A DNA stretch of 33,557 bases from Chloroflexota bacterium (GCA_021787395.1 JAJYLZ010000036.1:1-33557), one strand, 5' to 3'; positions 16,746 to 25,341 are shown, counted from the stretch's first letter. Notes: generated by a model not told the origin, from the letters alone. Program-made: numbers and translations.

Positions 16746-16843
16746 CCCGCGACCCTCCCGTCGAAGTGCTGGGCCAGCCGAGCGGCGCGAGCCGCCCGCG
16801 GTCCGCGGGGCATGGAGTGGATTCGAGGTTCGTGCGTGGTCAT
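16742..16843 (-). CDS. Possible 33-codon ORF between fusion protein and permease genes
   Basis: A short frame (MTTHEPRIHSMPRG...) fills the 121-nt gap and ends in a TGA overlapping the permease ATG by 4 nt (ATGA), the geometry of a coupled gene. It has no recognisable domain and is Arg/Ala-rich. It could be a real coupling peptide, a relic of a lost ATPase gene, or chance in GC-rich sequence. Confidence 0.25.
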   Translation of the reverse strand: MTTHEPRIHSMPRGPRAARAARLAQHFDGRVAG

Positions 16844-16866
16844 GGGGCTGATCACAGTGGGCCGGC

Positions 16867-18765
16867 TCAGCCGCCGCCGTTGCGGAACTGCCCGCCCGTG
16901 CGGAACTGCCCGCCGCCGCCGCCGATCCCACCAAGGCCGCCGAAACCGCCGCCTGCCGTGCTGGTGGAGGTGAGCGAGCTGACCGTGCCCGTGACCACGG
17001 TCTGGCCGGCGGTGACGCCGCTCTGGATCTCGGCCAGCGACGTGCTCACGAGGCCCACCTGGACCGGCACGAGCTGCAACTGGCCAGCGGCGTCGAGCGT
17101 GCGGACCTCGTAGTTGCCCGACGAGCCGACCAGCGCGATGGCCGGGACGGTGACGACGTTCTTGGCCTCCGCGGTCGTGACGGCCACGCTGGCGGACATG
17201 CCGGACAGGACCGTCGCCGGGGCGTTCTGGAGCGAGACCGTGACGCTGTAGGTCACGACGCTGTTGGAGCCGGAGCTGGTGCCGACGGGCTGGATCGAGG
17301 CGACGGTCCCCTGCACCGTGACGTTCGGGGCGGTGACGGTGACCGTTGCCGGCTGCCCGACCTTGAGCCCGACCACGGACGTCTCGGCGAAGCTCGCCGT
17401 CGCCTCCAGGGCGGTGGTCTGCATCGTGATCGCCCATCCGGTCGGGGCGATGGTGCCGGGCTGCACGTTGACGGCCACGATCTGGCCGTCGGCGGGGGCC
17501 GTCAGCGTGGTGTGCGAGGCGGTGGATTCGGCCGTCGCAAGGGTCTGCTGGGCCTGCGAGACCGAGGCCTTGTCCTTCGCGATGACGGCGGCCGACTGCG
17601 GGCCGGTGGACGTGGCCGCGCTGGTCTCAGCCGATGCCAGGGTCTGCCGGGCCTGCGCCAGGCTGTCCGCCTGGGAGGTCTTCGCCGCCGCCAGGCTCTG
17701 CTTGGCCGCCGCGAGATTCTGCTCCGCGGACACCACCTGCTGCTGGGCGCTCTGGATCGCGGAAGCGGACGGGGTCGTGTTGATGTTGTAGGTCGCCTGT
17801 GCGGCGTTGAGGTTGTTCTGGGCCTGCGTGACCGCCATCGACGCAGACTGCTCCGCGTTGGAGGCGGCGATGCTGTCGGCGTTGTACTTGCTCTGGGCGC
17901 TCGCCAGCGCCTGCTGGGCCGACGTCACGGCCGCCTGGTCCTGGGCGAGCTGGGTCGAGCCCGGAGCCGGGCTGGCGTTCTGGTCGGCGGTCAGCGCGGC
18001 CGTCGCGGCATTGAGCGCCGCCTGGGCGTTCGCCACCGCCTGCTGGTCGTTCCCGAGCGTCTGCGCGTCCGTGGCCTGCTGCGAGCTCACCTTCTGCTGC
18101 GCCTGGGCGAGCGACAGCTGCGCGTTGGTCAACGAGGCCTGCGCCTGAACGAGCTGGTCGGCGCTTGGGCCCGCCTGCGCCTGGGCGAGGGACGCGTTCG
18201 CGTTGTCGAGCGCCGTCTGCGCCTTCTGCAGGTTCAGCTCGTCGGTCGCGATGGCGTTCTGCGTGTTGTGCTGCTGGACGGTGAACTGGAGGGAGGCCGA
18301 AGTGATCTGGTTCTGGGCGCTGGCGAGGACCGAGGCGGAGGGATGGCCCTGGTCCACCGACAGCTGGGCCTGCGCGGCGGCGAGGTTCGCCTTGGCGACG
18401 GCGACGGCGACGTTGGCGCTCGACGGATCGGCCGTCGCGAGGACGTCGCCCTTGGACACCGTCTGGCCCACGGCGACCGGGACCGTCTGCACCACCCAGG
18501 TGGTGGCAGTCGTGGCCGACGAGGTGGCGGTGGTCGAGGCGCTCGAGATGATCTCGGGGTCCGCGCCGAAGCCCAGGCCGTAGGCGGTCGTCGACTGGAC
18601 GGTACCCGTCGCCACCGCCTGCACCGACACGTTGCCGGTGGCCACGGCCGCGGTCAGGTACTGCGGCGTGCTCGAGCCGCCGAGGCTCGGCCCCACGACC
18701 GCATAGCCGGCCGCCCCTACCCCGATCACGATCAGGATGACCGCGGCCAGCGCTTTCAGTTTCAT
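16867..18765 (-). CDS. Periplasmic adaptor (MacA/HlyD-like) membrane-fusion protein
   Basis: This 632-residue protein has an N-terminal signal anchor (MKLKALAAVILIVIGVGAAG), a first lipoyl half-motif (PVAVGQTVSKGDVLATAD, near 100-116), an unusually long Ala/Gln-rich alpha-hairpin (about 120-415), a second lipoyl half (LTAPADGQIVAVNVQPG, near 418-440), beta-barrel and membrane-proximal domains, and a Gly/Phe/Arg-rich tail. The ATG at 18765 is set by AAAGGA six nt upstream. In the family it links an inner-membrane pump to the outer envelope. It precedes the permease and probably shares its transcript. Confidence 0.9.
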   Translation of the reverse strand: MKLKALAAVILIVIGVGAAGYAVVGPSLGGSSTPQYLTAAVATGNVSVQAVATGTVQSTTAYGLGFGADPEIISSASTTATSSATTATTWVVQTVPVAVGQTVSKGDVLATADPSSANVAVAVAKANLAAAQAQLSVDQGHPSASVLASAQNQITSASLQFTVQQHNTQNAIATDELNLQKAQTALDNANASLAQAQAGPSADQLVQAQASLTNAQLSLAQAQQKVSSQQATDAQTLGNDQQAVANAQAALNAATAALTADQNASPAPGSTQLAQDQAAVTSAQQALASAQSKYNADSIAASNAEQSASMAVTQAQNNLNAAQATYNINTTPSASAIQSAQQQVVSAEQNLAAAKQSLAAAKTSQADSLAQARQTLASAETSAATSTGPQSAAVIAKDKASVSQAQQTLATAESTASHTTLTAPADGQIVAVNVQPGTIAPTGWAITMQTTALEATASFAETSVVGLKVGQPATVTVTAPNVTVQGTVASIQPVGTSSGSNSVVTYSVTVSLQNAPATVLSGMSASVAVTTAEAKNVVTVPAIALVGSSGNYEVRTLDAAGQLQLVPVQVGLVSTSLAEIQSGVTAGQTVVTGTVSSLTSTSTAGGGFGGLGGIGGGGGQFRTGGQFRNGGG

Positions 18766-19077
18766 GGTGCGTCCTTTCTCAACGCTCGCCCGTTCCCGCC
18801 CTGCCCAGGGCCGCCCGTCTCGGGGACCTTCCCGACCCCTCTGCCGTGCCATCTGCTGCATCGACCGTGGACGCTCGGCCGGCGCCGCCAACGGCGGCGA
18901 GCACAGCCCGATCGGGCACAGGGGGCGTCCACGAGGCACATGTTCGAGCCGGTCTCTGACATCTTCCTGAGTGCCGGGCGCCGTTCCTGCGCCATGCCGG
19001 GTCGCGCCCGCCGACCGGAGGTGTGGCCGAGGGGCTGGGATCCTCGGCGCGGGGTTGGCGCCGCTCAGCCCGCCGGG
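18766..19077. other. Non-coding region upstream of the exporter genes
   Basis: No supported gene is seen. A frame on the minus strand running into the start of the fusion-protein gene has Arg-rich, unstructured composition and is not convincing. No clear -35/-10 pair was found, so the exporter promoter is unresolved. Confidence 0.4.
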
Positions 19078-19665
19078 TCAGGCGCGGACGGGCTCAAGGC
19101 GCACTACGGGGAAGGCCCGGTCGGTCGCGCGCGCGTAGCGTTCGTAGTCCGGCGCGAGCTCGACGATGCGCCGCCACCAGGCCGCCGCCTCCTCGGCCGG
19201 CAGCTCGACCGCCCGGGCGGCGAACCGCCGGCCCCGCACCTCGACCTCGACCGCCGAGTCGGCCGCCAGGTTGAGGTACCACGCCGGCGGGCGGTCCCCG
19301 CCATCATTGGTGCCAACGACGACGAACGCATCGCCGTCCGCGAAGCTCTGGAGGACCACGCTGCGCCGCTGGCCCGTGCGACGGCCGGTGGTGGTGAGGA
19401 CCAGCGCCTCGACGTGGTACAGGCTCGCGAGCGATCCCCTCGTGCGGCGCATCACCCACACGGCCAGCGGCGAGAGCCGGCGGTCGGACTCGCGGTGCAG
19501 CACCAGCGCGAGGTACTCGCGGCGGGACATCGCGCCCCGGCCGGCGTCGAGGCGCGCGACCACCGTCTTGATCAGCCAGGTCGCCGTCACCGAGAGGGCA
19601 ACCGACAGCAGGGCCAGCCGGACCGACCGGGGCCTCCGCGCGGAGCGTCGGGTGGTAGGCTCCAT
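19078..19665 (-). CDS. Deazaflavin (F420)-dependent nitroreductase-family protein
   Basis: This 195-residue protein has an N-terminal membrane helix (LALLSVALSVTATWLI, about 18-33) and a C-terminal split-barrel of the DDN family. LTTTGRRTGQRRSVVL (90-105), PAWYLNLAADSAVEVEVRG (127-145) and the ending around YERYARATDRAFPVVRLEPV are typical of DDN proteins, which use coenzyme F420 to reduce quinones or nitro compounds. The membrane anchor suggests action at the membrane, possibly on quinones (inference). The ATG at 19665 is chosen because the upstream extension is low-complexity. Confidence 0.85.
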   Translation of the reverse strand: MEPTTRRSARRPRSVRLALLSVALSVTATWLIKTVVARLDAGRGAMSRREYLALVLHRESDRRLSPLAVWVMRRTRGSLASLYHVEALVLTTTGRRTGQRRSVVLQSFADGDAFVVVGTNDGGDRPPAWYLNLAADSAVEVEVRGRRFAARAVELPAEEAAAWWRRIVELAPDYERYARATDRAFPVVRLEPVRA

Positions 19666-19781
19666 CGCCCAACCATCAGCCTCACCCTGTTGATCCGTCA
19701 ACGGCCGATCGGCCCGTGGCGGCCGCGGCGGGCTGGGCCGCGTTCCGAGTCGCCCGGCCCGCTTCGAGCGTCCGCCCCGGC

Positions 19782-20873
19782 TCAGCTCGACGGACTCCAC
19801 GACACCGCTCGGAACGTGGCGTCGGGGCCCTGTGAGTAGCCGACCACGAGATCGACATCGTTGACGCCCAGCGCGGTGCTCGTGACGTCGCCGCCCAGCG
19901 GCGGCAGGATCGACACGCGCATGCCCTGCCATCGGCAGCCGAACATCGCGGACGCCGTGGCGCACTGCCCGACGGCCGTCCCGCGCGAGTTCACGGCCAC
20001 GGCCGTACTGAAGCGCTGCCCCGGGATCGAGCCCAGCGCCTGCACGTGGTGTCCGGTCCAGCGGACCGCCTGCACGCTGAGGTCAGGCTCGTACCTTCCG
20101 CTCGATCCGACGATCTGGCCGGCGGCGTTGATCGAGACCGCCCCGCTGTTCTGCGCGCCCGGCAGAACGCCGAGGTCGATCGGCATGCCGTCGCGCCACA
20201 GCACGCCGTGGAGCGTGGCTACCGTCGAGCCGACGGTCGCCCAACCGGCTGACCCGACGACGTCACCGTCGTCGTTGATCGCGAGAGCGCAGCTCGTCGT
20301 CACGACGTCGGCCGCCTGCGCCACGGGCGCCTCAAGGATCGTCATGGTGCCGTCCTGCCACACGAAGCCCCGGACCGAGCCCGGGAACTCGTCGCTCAGC
20401 CAGGTGCGGCCGCACCCGACGACCTGACCCGCGTCATTGACGCCGGTGGCGACGGTGAACGTCCCGCCCGGGAGCGTGCCCAGGTCTTCGATCTCCCCGT
20501 CTCGCCAGAGCACGGCGTGCGAGGCTTCGTTGCCCGGGTCGAAGGGGGCGAGCAGCCCGGTGCCGGACGCCCCAACGATCAGCCCGGTCTCGCTGACGGC
20601 GGCCGCGTAGCTGTCGGTGTCGCCAGGCAGGGTCCCGAGATCGGTGATCTGGCCCGAGCGCCAGGACACCGCGTGCTGATTCCCCGCCGCAGTTGTCGCC
20701 CAGCCGACCACGATTCTCGCACCGCTCACCGCGGCGGCAGAGCTCGCATCGCCGCCGGGCAGGTTGCCGAGCGCGACCGCCGCCAGCGACGGCGCGGCTG
20801 CATGGGCTGGCCCGGCGATCACCACAGCTGCGACCAACGCAAGCGTGCGTGAGGACCCAACGGCTCGTCGCAT
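19782..20873 (-). CDS. Secreted HAF-repeat protein with seven repeats
   Basis: This 363-residue protein has a Sec signal peptide (MRRAVGSSRTLALVAAVVIAG then PAHAA) followed by seven copies of the HAF-type repeat, each about 45 residues. The pattern is LGxLPG, then a small-residue stretch, then VNxxGxVVG, then HAVxWRDG. Copies include DLGTLPGDTDSYAAAVSETG, DLGTLPGGTFTVATGVNDAG and DLGVLPGAQNSGAVSINAAG; the fourth has a degenerate first half. Seven repeats would suit a seven-bladed beta-propeller (inference). The start at 20873 has GGGAGGGAG upstream. The function of this family is not established. Confidence 0.85.
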   Translation of the reverse strand: MRRAVGSSRTLALVAAVVIAGPAHAAAPSLAAVALGNLPGGDASSAAAVSGARIVVGWATTAAGNQHAVSWRSGQITDLGTLPGDTDSYAAAVSETGLIVGASGTGLLAPFDPGNEASHAVLWRDGEIEDLGTLPGGTFTVATGVNDAGQVVGCGRTWLSDEFPGSVRGFVWQDGTMTILEAPVAQAADVVTTSCALAINDDGDVVGSAGWATVGSTVATLHGVLWRDGMPIDLGVLPGAQNSGAVSINAAGQIVGSSGRYEPDLSVQAVRWTGHHVQALGSIPGQRFSTAVAVNSRGTAVGQCATASAMFGCRWQGMRVSILPPLGGDVTSTALGVNDVDLVVGYSQGPDATFRAVSWSPSS

Positions 20874-21172
20874 CGCGCAACTCCCTCCCTCGCGCACCCG
20901 GTTGCCAGCTCGCTGTGCACGGTGCCGGCCGTCGGGCCAGGTGCCGCGTCGCCGCCCCCTGCGCGCCGGACAGGATGGCCCGAGCGGCTGCCGAAGCCTA
21001 GAGGCCACGCGTGCATGTCGCCCGGGACAGAGGGACTGATCCCGCTGCCGACTCGGAGTAGAGCCGGAGGGCTGCGGCGCTGCGCGACGGGCCCTCGGGG
21101 CCAGTCAAGCTCAGTGAGGCGTCGCCGACTCTCCGCGGGCCCCGCGGGGCGCCCCCAGTTGAGCGTCCGAAC

Positions 21173-21258
21173 TGGCGGAGCGGGTGAGATTCGAACTCAC
21201 GAGGCTTGCGCCCGGCGGTTTTCAAGACCGCTGCCATCAACCACTCGGCCACCGCTCC
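21173..21258 (-). tRNA. tRNA-Ser (anticodon UGA), CCA encoded
   Basis: The acceptor stem GGAGCGG pairs with CCGCTCC, followed by discriminator G and encoded CCA. The anticodon loop CTTGAAA carries TGA, reading UCA/UCG. A long variable arm (CGGGCGCAAGCCTCG) and the T-loop GTTCGAATC fit class II tRNA-Ser. Length is 86 nt including CCA. Confidence 0.97.
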
Positions 21259-21265
21259 GTCGCGC

Positions 21266-21271
21266 AGGATA
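21266..21271 (-). promoter_or_regulatory. -10 element of the tRNA-Ser gene
   Basis: TATCCT lies seven nt upstream of the mature tRNA 5' end, placing transcription start at or next to it. No good -35 box is visible. Confidence 0.4.
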
Positions 21272-21305
21272 TCGCGGCGCCGCGCCGGCGGGCCTCAGCG
21301 GCCGG

Positions 21306-21328
21306 CGTCGGCGCTCGCGGCGCCGACG
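21306..21328 (-). terminator. Hairpin terminator after the RDD gene
   Basis: CGTCGGCGC (21306-21314) and GCGCCGACG (21320-21328) form a perfect 9-bp stem with a 5-nt loop, 20 nt past the RDD stop. It separates the greA-lysK-serS-RDD cluster from the tRNA. No U-run. Confidence 0.5.
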
Positions 21329-21348
21329 GCCGTCGGGCCGGCTTGGCC

Positions 21349-21852
21349 TCAGGCCTCGATGACCACGGTGCCCGCGATCAGGTCGTGCCATCCGCGGCGC
21401 CGCTTGTCGATGAAGATCCAGATGAACCCGATGTAGAACACCACCTGGTTCACCCAGTAGCCGAGCAGGCGCAGGACGGCTGCTGCACCCGACACCGGGC
21501 CGCCGTCGACGTCGCGCACCACGCGGATCCGGAACAGCCTCATGCCCGGGGTCTGCCCGCCGCGCCACCAGAACCACGGGAAGTAGGCCAGCGACGCCAC
21601 GATCGCGAGCAGGATGAGCAGCACGAACCCGCCGATCGCGCCCGCGCCAGGCTCCGCATCGCTGGCCGTGCCGATCGCCAGGCCGGTGAACGCGAGGATC
21701 AGCACCGACAGCACGGCCCCGAGGATGATCGTGTCGACGATGTAGGCGAGGAGGCGGGCGCCGGGGCTGGCGAACCGGACACCGGGCGCCGGTCCGGGCT
21801 CCGGCTCGGGAGCCCGCCAGCTCATCGGCGGGGGCGGCTGCGGGGGTTGCAT
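21349..21852 (-). CDS. RDD-family membrane protein
   Basis: A Pro-rich cytoplasmic N-terminus (about 25 residues) precedes an RDD domain: RLLAYIVDTIILGAVL has the Arg and Asp of the RDD motif, then further helices (VLLILLAIVASLAYFPW), the loop GGQTPGMRLFRIRVVRDVDG and a final helix with FIDKRRRGWHDLIAGTVVI. The ATG at 21852 is preferred over the GTG at 21858, because GGGAGG is nine nt from the former and only three from the latter. Family function is poorly defined, with some members linked to transport. It follows serS after 44 nt. Confidence 0.9.
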   Translation of the reverse strand: MQPPQPPPPMSWRAPEPEPGPAPGVRFASPGARLLAYIVDTIILGAVLSVLILAFTGLAIGTASDAEPGAGAIGGFVLLILLAIVASLAYFPWFWWRGGQTPGMRLFRIRVVRDVDGGPVSGAAAVLRLLGYWVNQVVFYIGFIWIFIDKRRRGWHDLIAGTVVIEA

Positions 21853-21896
21853 GGGCACGTGCCTCCCTGGACGCCCGCGCCGCCCTCAGCGCTCCC

Positions 21897-23222
21897 TCAC
21901 GCGGGCGGCGTCGTCCCGATCATAGACCCGCCCATGTACGGCCGGAGCACATCCGGCACGGCCACAGAGCCGTCGGGCTGCTGGTAGACCTCGAGGATCG
22001 CGGCCACGATGCGGGCGAGCGCGAGACCGGACCCGTTGAGCGTGTGGACGAGCTCCGGCTTGGCGCCCTTCTCGGGGCGGTATCGGATCTGCATCCGGCG
22101 CGCCTGGTAGTCGCCGAAGTTGGAGCACGAGCTCACCTCGAGCCAGCGCTCCACGGCCGGGGACCAGACCTCGAGGTCGTACTTCTTGCGCTGGACGAAG
22201 CCCATCTCGCCGGTGCTCATGAGCAGCACCCGGTAGGGCAGGCCGAGCCGCTGCAGGAGGACCTCGGCGCGCGAGGTCATCCACTCCAGGGCCGCGGGCG
22301 AATCGTCGGGCTTCTCGAACAGCACCATCTCGACCTTGTCGAACTGGTGGACGCGCAGGATGCCCCGGGTGTCCTTGCCCGCGGCGCCGGCCTCGCGCCG
22401 GAAGCACGGCGTGTAGGCGCAGTAGCGGATCGGCAGCTGCTCGGCCTCGAGGATCTCGTCGCGGTGGAGGTTGGTGACCGGGACCTCGGCCGTGGGGACC
22501 AGGTACAGCTCGTCGCGGGTGACGACGTACATCTGGTCTTCCTTGTCGGGGATCTGCCCGGTGCCGCGCGCCGACGCCGTGTTGACCACGGCGGGCGGCC
22601 AGACCTCGGTGAACCCGTGCTCGCTGGTGTGGACGTCGAGGAACCAGCTGATCAGCGAGCGCTGCAGCCGCGAGCCCGCGCCCTTGTAGACCGGGAAGCC
22701 CGAGCCCGTGATCTTCGCGCCGCGCCCGTTGTCGATGATGTCGAGCGCCTCGCCGACCTCCCAGTGGGGCTTGCGCTCCCAGGTCGTGCCGTCGGCGAGG
22801 GCCACCACGCGGGTGGCGTTCTCGCCCCAAGTCCGGACGGTGACGTTGGCCTCCTCGCCGCCCACGGGGACCTCGGGGTCGGCCGGGTTGGGGATGCGCA
22901 GCAGCAGGTCCTCGAGCTGCTGCTCCGTGGCCGCCAGCTCGGCGTCGATCTCGGCGATGCGCGCGCCGGCGGCGGTGCTCCGGGCCTTGAGCTCGGCGAC
23001 CTCGGGGCCGTCCGGCCTGGAGCCGGCCCGGATCGCGTCGCCCACCTGCCTGCTCGCGGCGTTGCGCTCGGCCTTGAGCGCGTCGGACTCGGCCTGGAGC
23101 CGACGGCGGCGGCCGTCCACCCCGATCGCCTGGTCCACGAGGCCCGGGTCCTCGCGCTTGTCGATCGCGCCCTGCCGGATCCGGTCCGGCTCGTCGCGGA
23201 GCCGCTGGACGCCGACGCTCAT
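21897..23222 (-). CDS. serS: Seryl-tRNA synthetase
   Basis: This 441-residue class II synthetase has an N-terminal coiled-coil arm (about 30-105, Ala/Glu/Arg-rich heptads) that binds the long variable arm of tRNA-Ser. The catalytic core includes TAEVPVTNLHRDEIL, motif 2 FRREAGAAGKDTRGILRVHQ and motif 3 LNGSGLALARIVAAILE. The ATG at 23222 overlaps the lysK stop (ATGA) and has GAGGAGG upstream; the longer open frame upstream is the lysK region out of frame. A tRNA-Ser gene lies about 640 nt downstream. Confidence 0.96.
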   Translation of the reverse strand: MSVGVQRLRDEPDRIRQGAIDKREDPGLVDQAIGVDGRRRRLQAESDALKAERNAASRQVGDAIRAGSRPDGPEVAELKARSTAAGARIAEIDAELAATEQQLEDLLLRIPNPADPEVPVGGEEANVTVRTWGENATRVVALADGTTWERKPHWEVGEALDIIDNGRGAKITGSGFPVYKGAGSRLQRSLISWFLDVHTSEHGFTEVWPPAVVNTASARGTGQIPDKEDQMYVVTRDELYLVPTAEVPVTNLHRDEILEAEQLPIRYCAYTPCFRREAGAAGKDTRGILRVHQFDKVEMVLFEKPDDSPAALEWMTSRAEVLLQRLGLPYRVLLMSTGEMGFVQRKKYDLEVWSPAVERWLEVSSCSNFGDYQARRMQIRYRPEKGAKPELVHTLNGSGLALARIVAAILEVYQQPDGSVAVPDVLRPYMGGSMIGTTPPA

Positions 23223-24826
23223 GCCGTCGCCTCCTCTGCTGCCGCGCCCGCCCTGTCGAGGCGGGCGATCGCGAAGTCGTGCTCGAGGCTGGCCAGCAGC
23301 CAGCCCGCCCGCGGTCCGTTGGCGCGGCCGAGGAACGCGAGGTAGATGGCGTTGAAGGCGGCCTTGGCGTCGATGCCGTGCTCGGCCGCCACCGCGAAGA
23401 TGGCCGACTGCCACTGCTCGCCGGAGGCGGGGGCGTCGGCGCGCGCGGTCTCGGCCAGGGCGCGCAGGAAGCCGCGCTGCTCGGGGCGCAGGGTGCTGGC
23501 CTCGGCCGGCAGCGCGTCGCGCCGGATCTCCAGGCGGGCCCGCTCCGGGGCGTACGCCTCGAGCCAGCGGCGGACGGACGAGAGCCGGGTGTCGAGCTCG
23601 GCGCGCTCGGCACCGCTCAGCGGCGCGCTCTTCTCGGCCTCGACGCGGGCGACCACGTCCACGCCCGGCACCTGGGCGAGCAGGGCGAGGTGCGCGAACG
23701 GCGGGCGGTAGGCGTCGGCGACGCCGGCCACGTCCGCGTCGGCGTCCAGCAGCGAGAAGCGGAAGATGTTCTCGTGGCCCGACGGCAGCTCGCCCCGGAC
23801 CTCCTTGCCGGCCGTCGCGTCGGCGAGCCGGTCGAACTCGTCGAACAGGCGCGGGATCGCGTCGGTGCCCTCCGGGTCGAACTCGATGACGCTCTCCGGC
23901 CGGGAGCGGACGAACAGGAAGCGCAGCTGCTCCGGCGGCACGACCGTGGTGATCGTGTGGGCGGCGGCGCCGCGTCCCTTGGAGGTGCTCATCTTCTTGC
24001 CGCCGATGTTGAGGAACTCGTAGGGGAAGTTCATCGGGGGCTCGCGGTCGTAGACCTCGCGCGAGATCGCGTTCGAGCGGTCCCGGGAGCCGCCGGCGGT
24101 GGCGAGGTCCTTGCCGTTGGGCTCGATCGTGACGCCGAACAGGCTCCACTGGGCCGCCCACTCGAGGTTCCAGGGGAGCTTCGCGGCACCGCCGAAGGGC
24201 GCGACACGCCCCGCCCAGCCGCAGCCGACCGCCCAGGTGACCAGGTCGGGCCGGCAGGCGACCGCCACCGTCTCGCCGTCCCAGTCGGACGCGATCGTGG
24301 TGCCCACCTTGCCGCAGTCGGGGCAGATGACGCCCAGCGGCAGCCAGTGGTCCGGATGGCGGACGTTGGCGACCCGGCGGTAGACGTCGCGGACCACCTC
24401 GGCGCGGTCGAGCGCGATCCGGATGTACGGGTCCATCTGCCCGGTCGGGTAGATGTCGCTCATCCAGTAGTAGCGGTCGGGATGGATGCCGAGGCCGGCG
24501 AAGGTGTCGATGAAGATGCCCGCGAAGTGCCGCGCGTACGAGGCGTGGCAGTCGCCGGCCGGGTCCGGCACGTGGGCCAGGGGGCGGCCCATCTCGCGCT
24601 CGATGGCGTCGGGTGACAGCAGCGCCTGGGCGTCCATCGGGTCCAGGTCGTCCACGCCGTAGAGGAGCGTGGTGGGCAGGCCCCGGGCGCGCAGGGCGCG
24701 GGTGATGACGTCGAGGATGACCGGCCCGCGCAGGCTGCCGACGTGCACCGTGCCCGACGGCGTCTTGGAATCGTTGACGACCTGCGGTCCGTCGACGCTC
24801 GCCGCCAGTTCGTCGGCCCAGTCCAC
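23219..24826 (-). CDS. lysK: Class I lysyl-tRNA synthetase
   Basis: This 535-residue class I (archaeal-type) lysyl-tRNA synthetase is unrelated to the common class II LysRS. The HIGH-type motif is TVHVGS (26-31) and the KMSKS motif is KMSTSKG near 278. CPDCGKVG near 168 and a later VGCGW give a zinc-like cysteine set. The GTG at 24826 is chosen because AGGGGAG lies six nt upstream and translation matches the family start; the open frame upstream is a shadow of greA. It lies 50 nt after the greA stop and is coupled to serS. No class II LysRS is present in the window. Confidence 0.94.
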   Translation of the reverse strand: MDWADELAASVDGPQVVNDSKTPSGTVHVGSLRGPVILDVITRALRARGLPTTLLYGVDDLDPMDAQALLSPDAIEREMGRPLAHVPDPAGDCHASYARHFAGIFIDTFAGLGIHPDRYYWMSDIYPTGQMDPYIRIALDRAEVVRDVYRRVANVRHPDHWLPLGVICPDCGKVGTTIASDWDGETVAVACRPDLVTWAVGCGWAGRVAPFGGAAKLPWNLEWAAQWSLFGVTIEPNGKDLATAGGSRDRSNAISREVYDREPPMNFPYEFLNIGGKKMSTSKGRGAAAHTITTVVPPEQLRFLFVRSRPESVIEFDPEGTDAIPRLFDEFDRLADATAGKEVRGELPSGHENIFRFSLLDADADVAGVADAYRPPFAHLALLAQVPGVDVVARVEAEKSAPLSGAERAELDTRLSSVRRWLEAYAPERARLEIRRDALPAEASTLRPEQRGFLRALAETARADAPASGEQWQSAIFAVAAEHGIDAKAAFNAIYLAFLGRANGPRAGWLLASLEHDFAIARLDRAGAAAEEATA

Positions 24827-24876
24827 GCTCGTCTCCCCTACTCGTTGGCGTCGTCCGGGGACGCGAACGCGCCGGT

Positions 24877-25341
24877 CTAGCTGATCTTGGTGATCGTGTA
24901 GGTGAAGTCCCCCGCGGGGACCTTGACGACCACCTTGTCGCCCTTCTTGCGGCCGAGGAGCGCCCGGCCGACCGGCGACTCGTTGCTGATCTTGCCGTCG
25001 GTGGGCTTCGCCTCGGCGGACCCGACGATCATGAAGGTCTCGGTCTCGCCGTCGATCGCCACCGTCACGGTGGAGCCGATGCCGACGTGGTCGGTGCTGG
25101 CGTGCTCGTCGATCAGGGTGGCGTTCTTGATCATCGCCTCGAGCGAGGCGATCCGGCCCTCGACGAACGCCTGCTCGTTCTTGGCGTCCTCGTACTCGGC
25201 GTTCTCCGAGAGGTCGCCGTGCTCTTTCGCGTCGTGGATCCGCTGCGCGATCTCCGGTCGTCGGACAGACAGCATCTCGTCGAGCTCGACGCGGAGCTTG
25301 TCGAGACCGTCCTTGCTGATGTAGGTCGTCTTGGTGTTCAC
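24877..25341 (-). CDS. greA: Transcription elongation factor GreA
   Basis: This 154-residue protein of the usual family length rescues backtracked RNA polymerase by stimulating transcript cleavage. The N-terminal coiled coil (about 10-75) carries the acidic tip region GDLSENAEYEDAKNEQAFVE with the catalytic Asp/Glu pair. The C-terminal domain includes YTITKIS and GRALLGRKKGDKV. It starts with GTG at 25341; the Shine-Dalgarno is weak. It is first in the greA-lysK-serS-RDD cluster, behind a promoter and a leader hairpin. Confidence 0.97.
   Translation of the reverse strand: MNTKTTYISKDGLDKLRVELDEMLSVRRPEIAQRIHDAKEHGDLSENAEYEDAKNEQAFVEGRIASLEAMIKNATLIDEHASTDHVGIGSTVTVAIDGETETFMIVGSAEAKPTDGKISNESPVGRALLGRKKGDKVVVKVPAGDFTYTITKIS

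Noticed and set aside
18762..18995. 77-codon frame upstream of the fusion-protein gene
   Set aside because: Arg/Gly/Cys-rich composition with no motif, overlapping the ribosome site and start of the next gene; judged non-coding.
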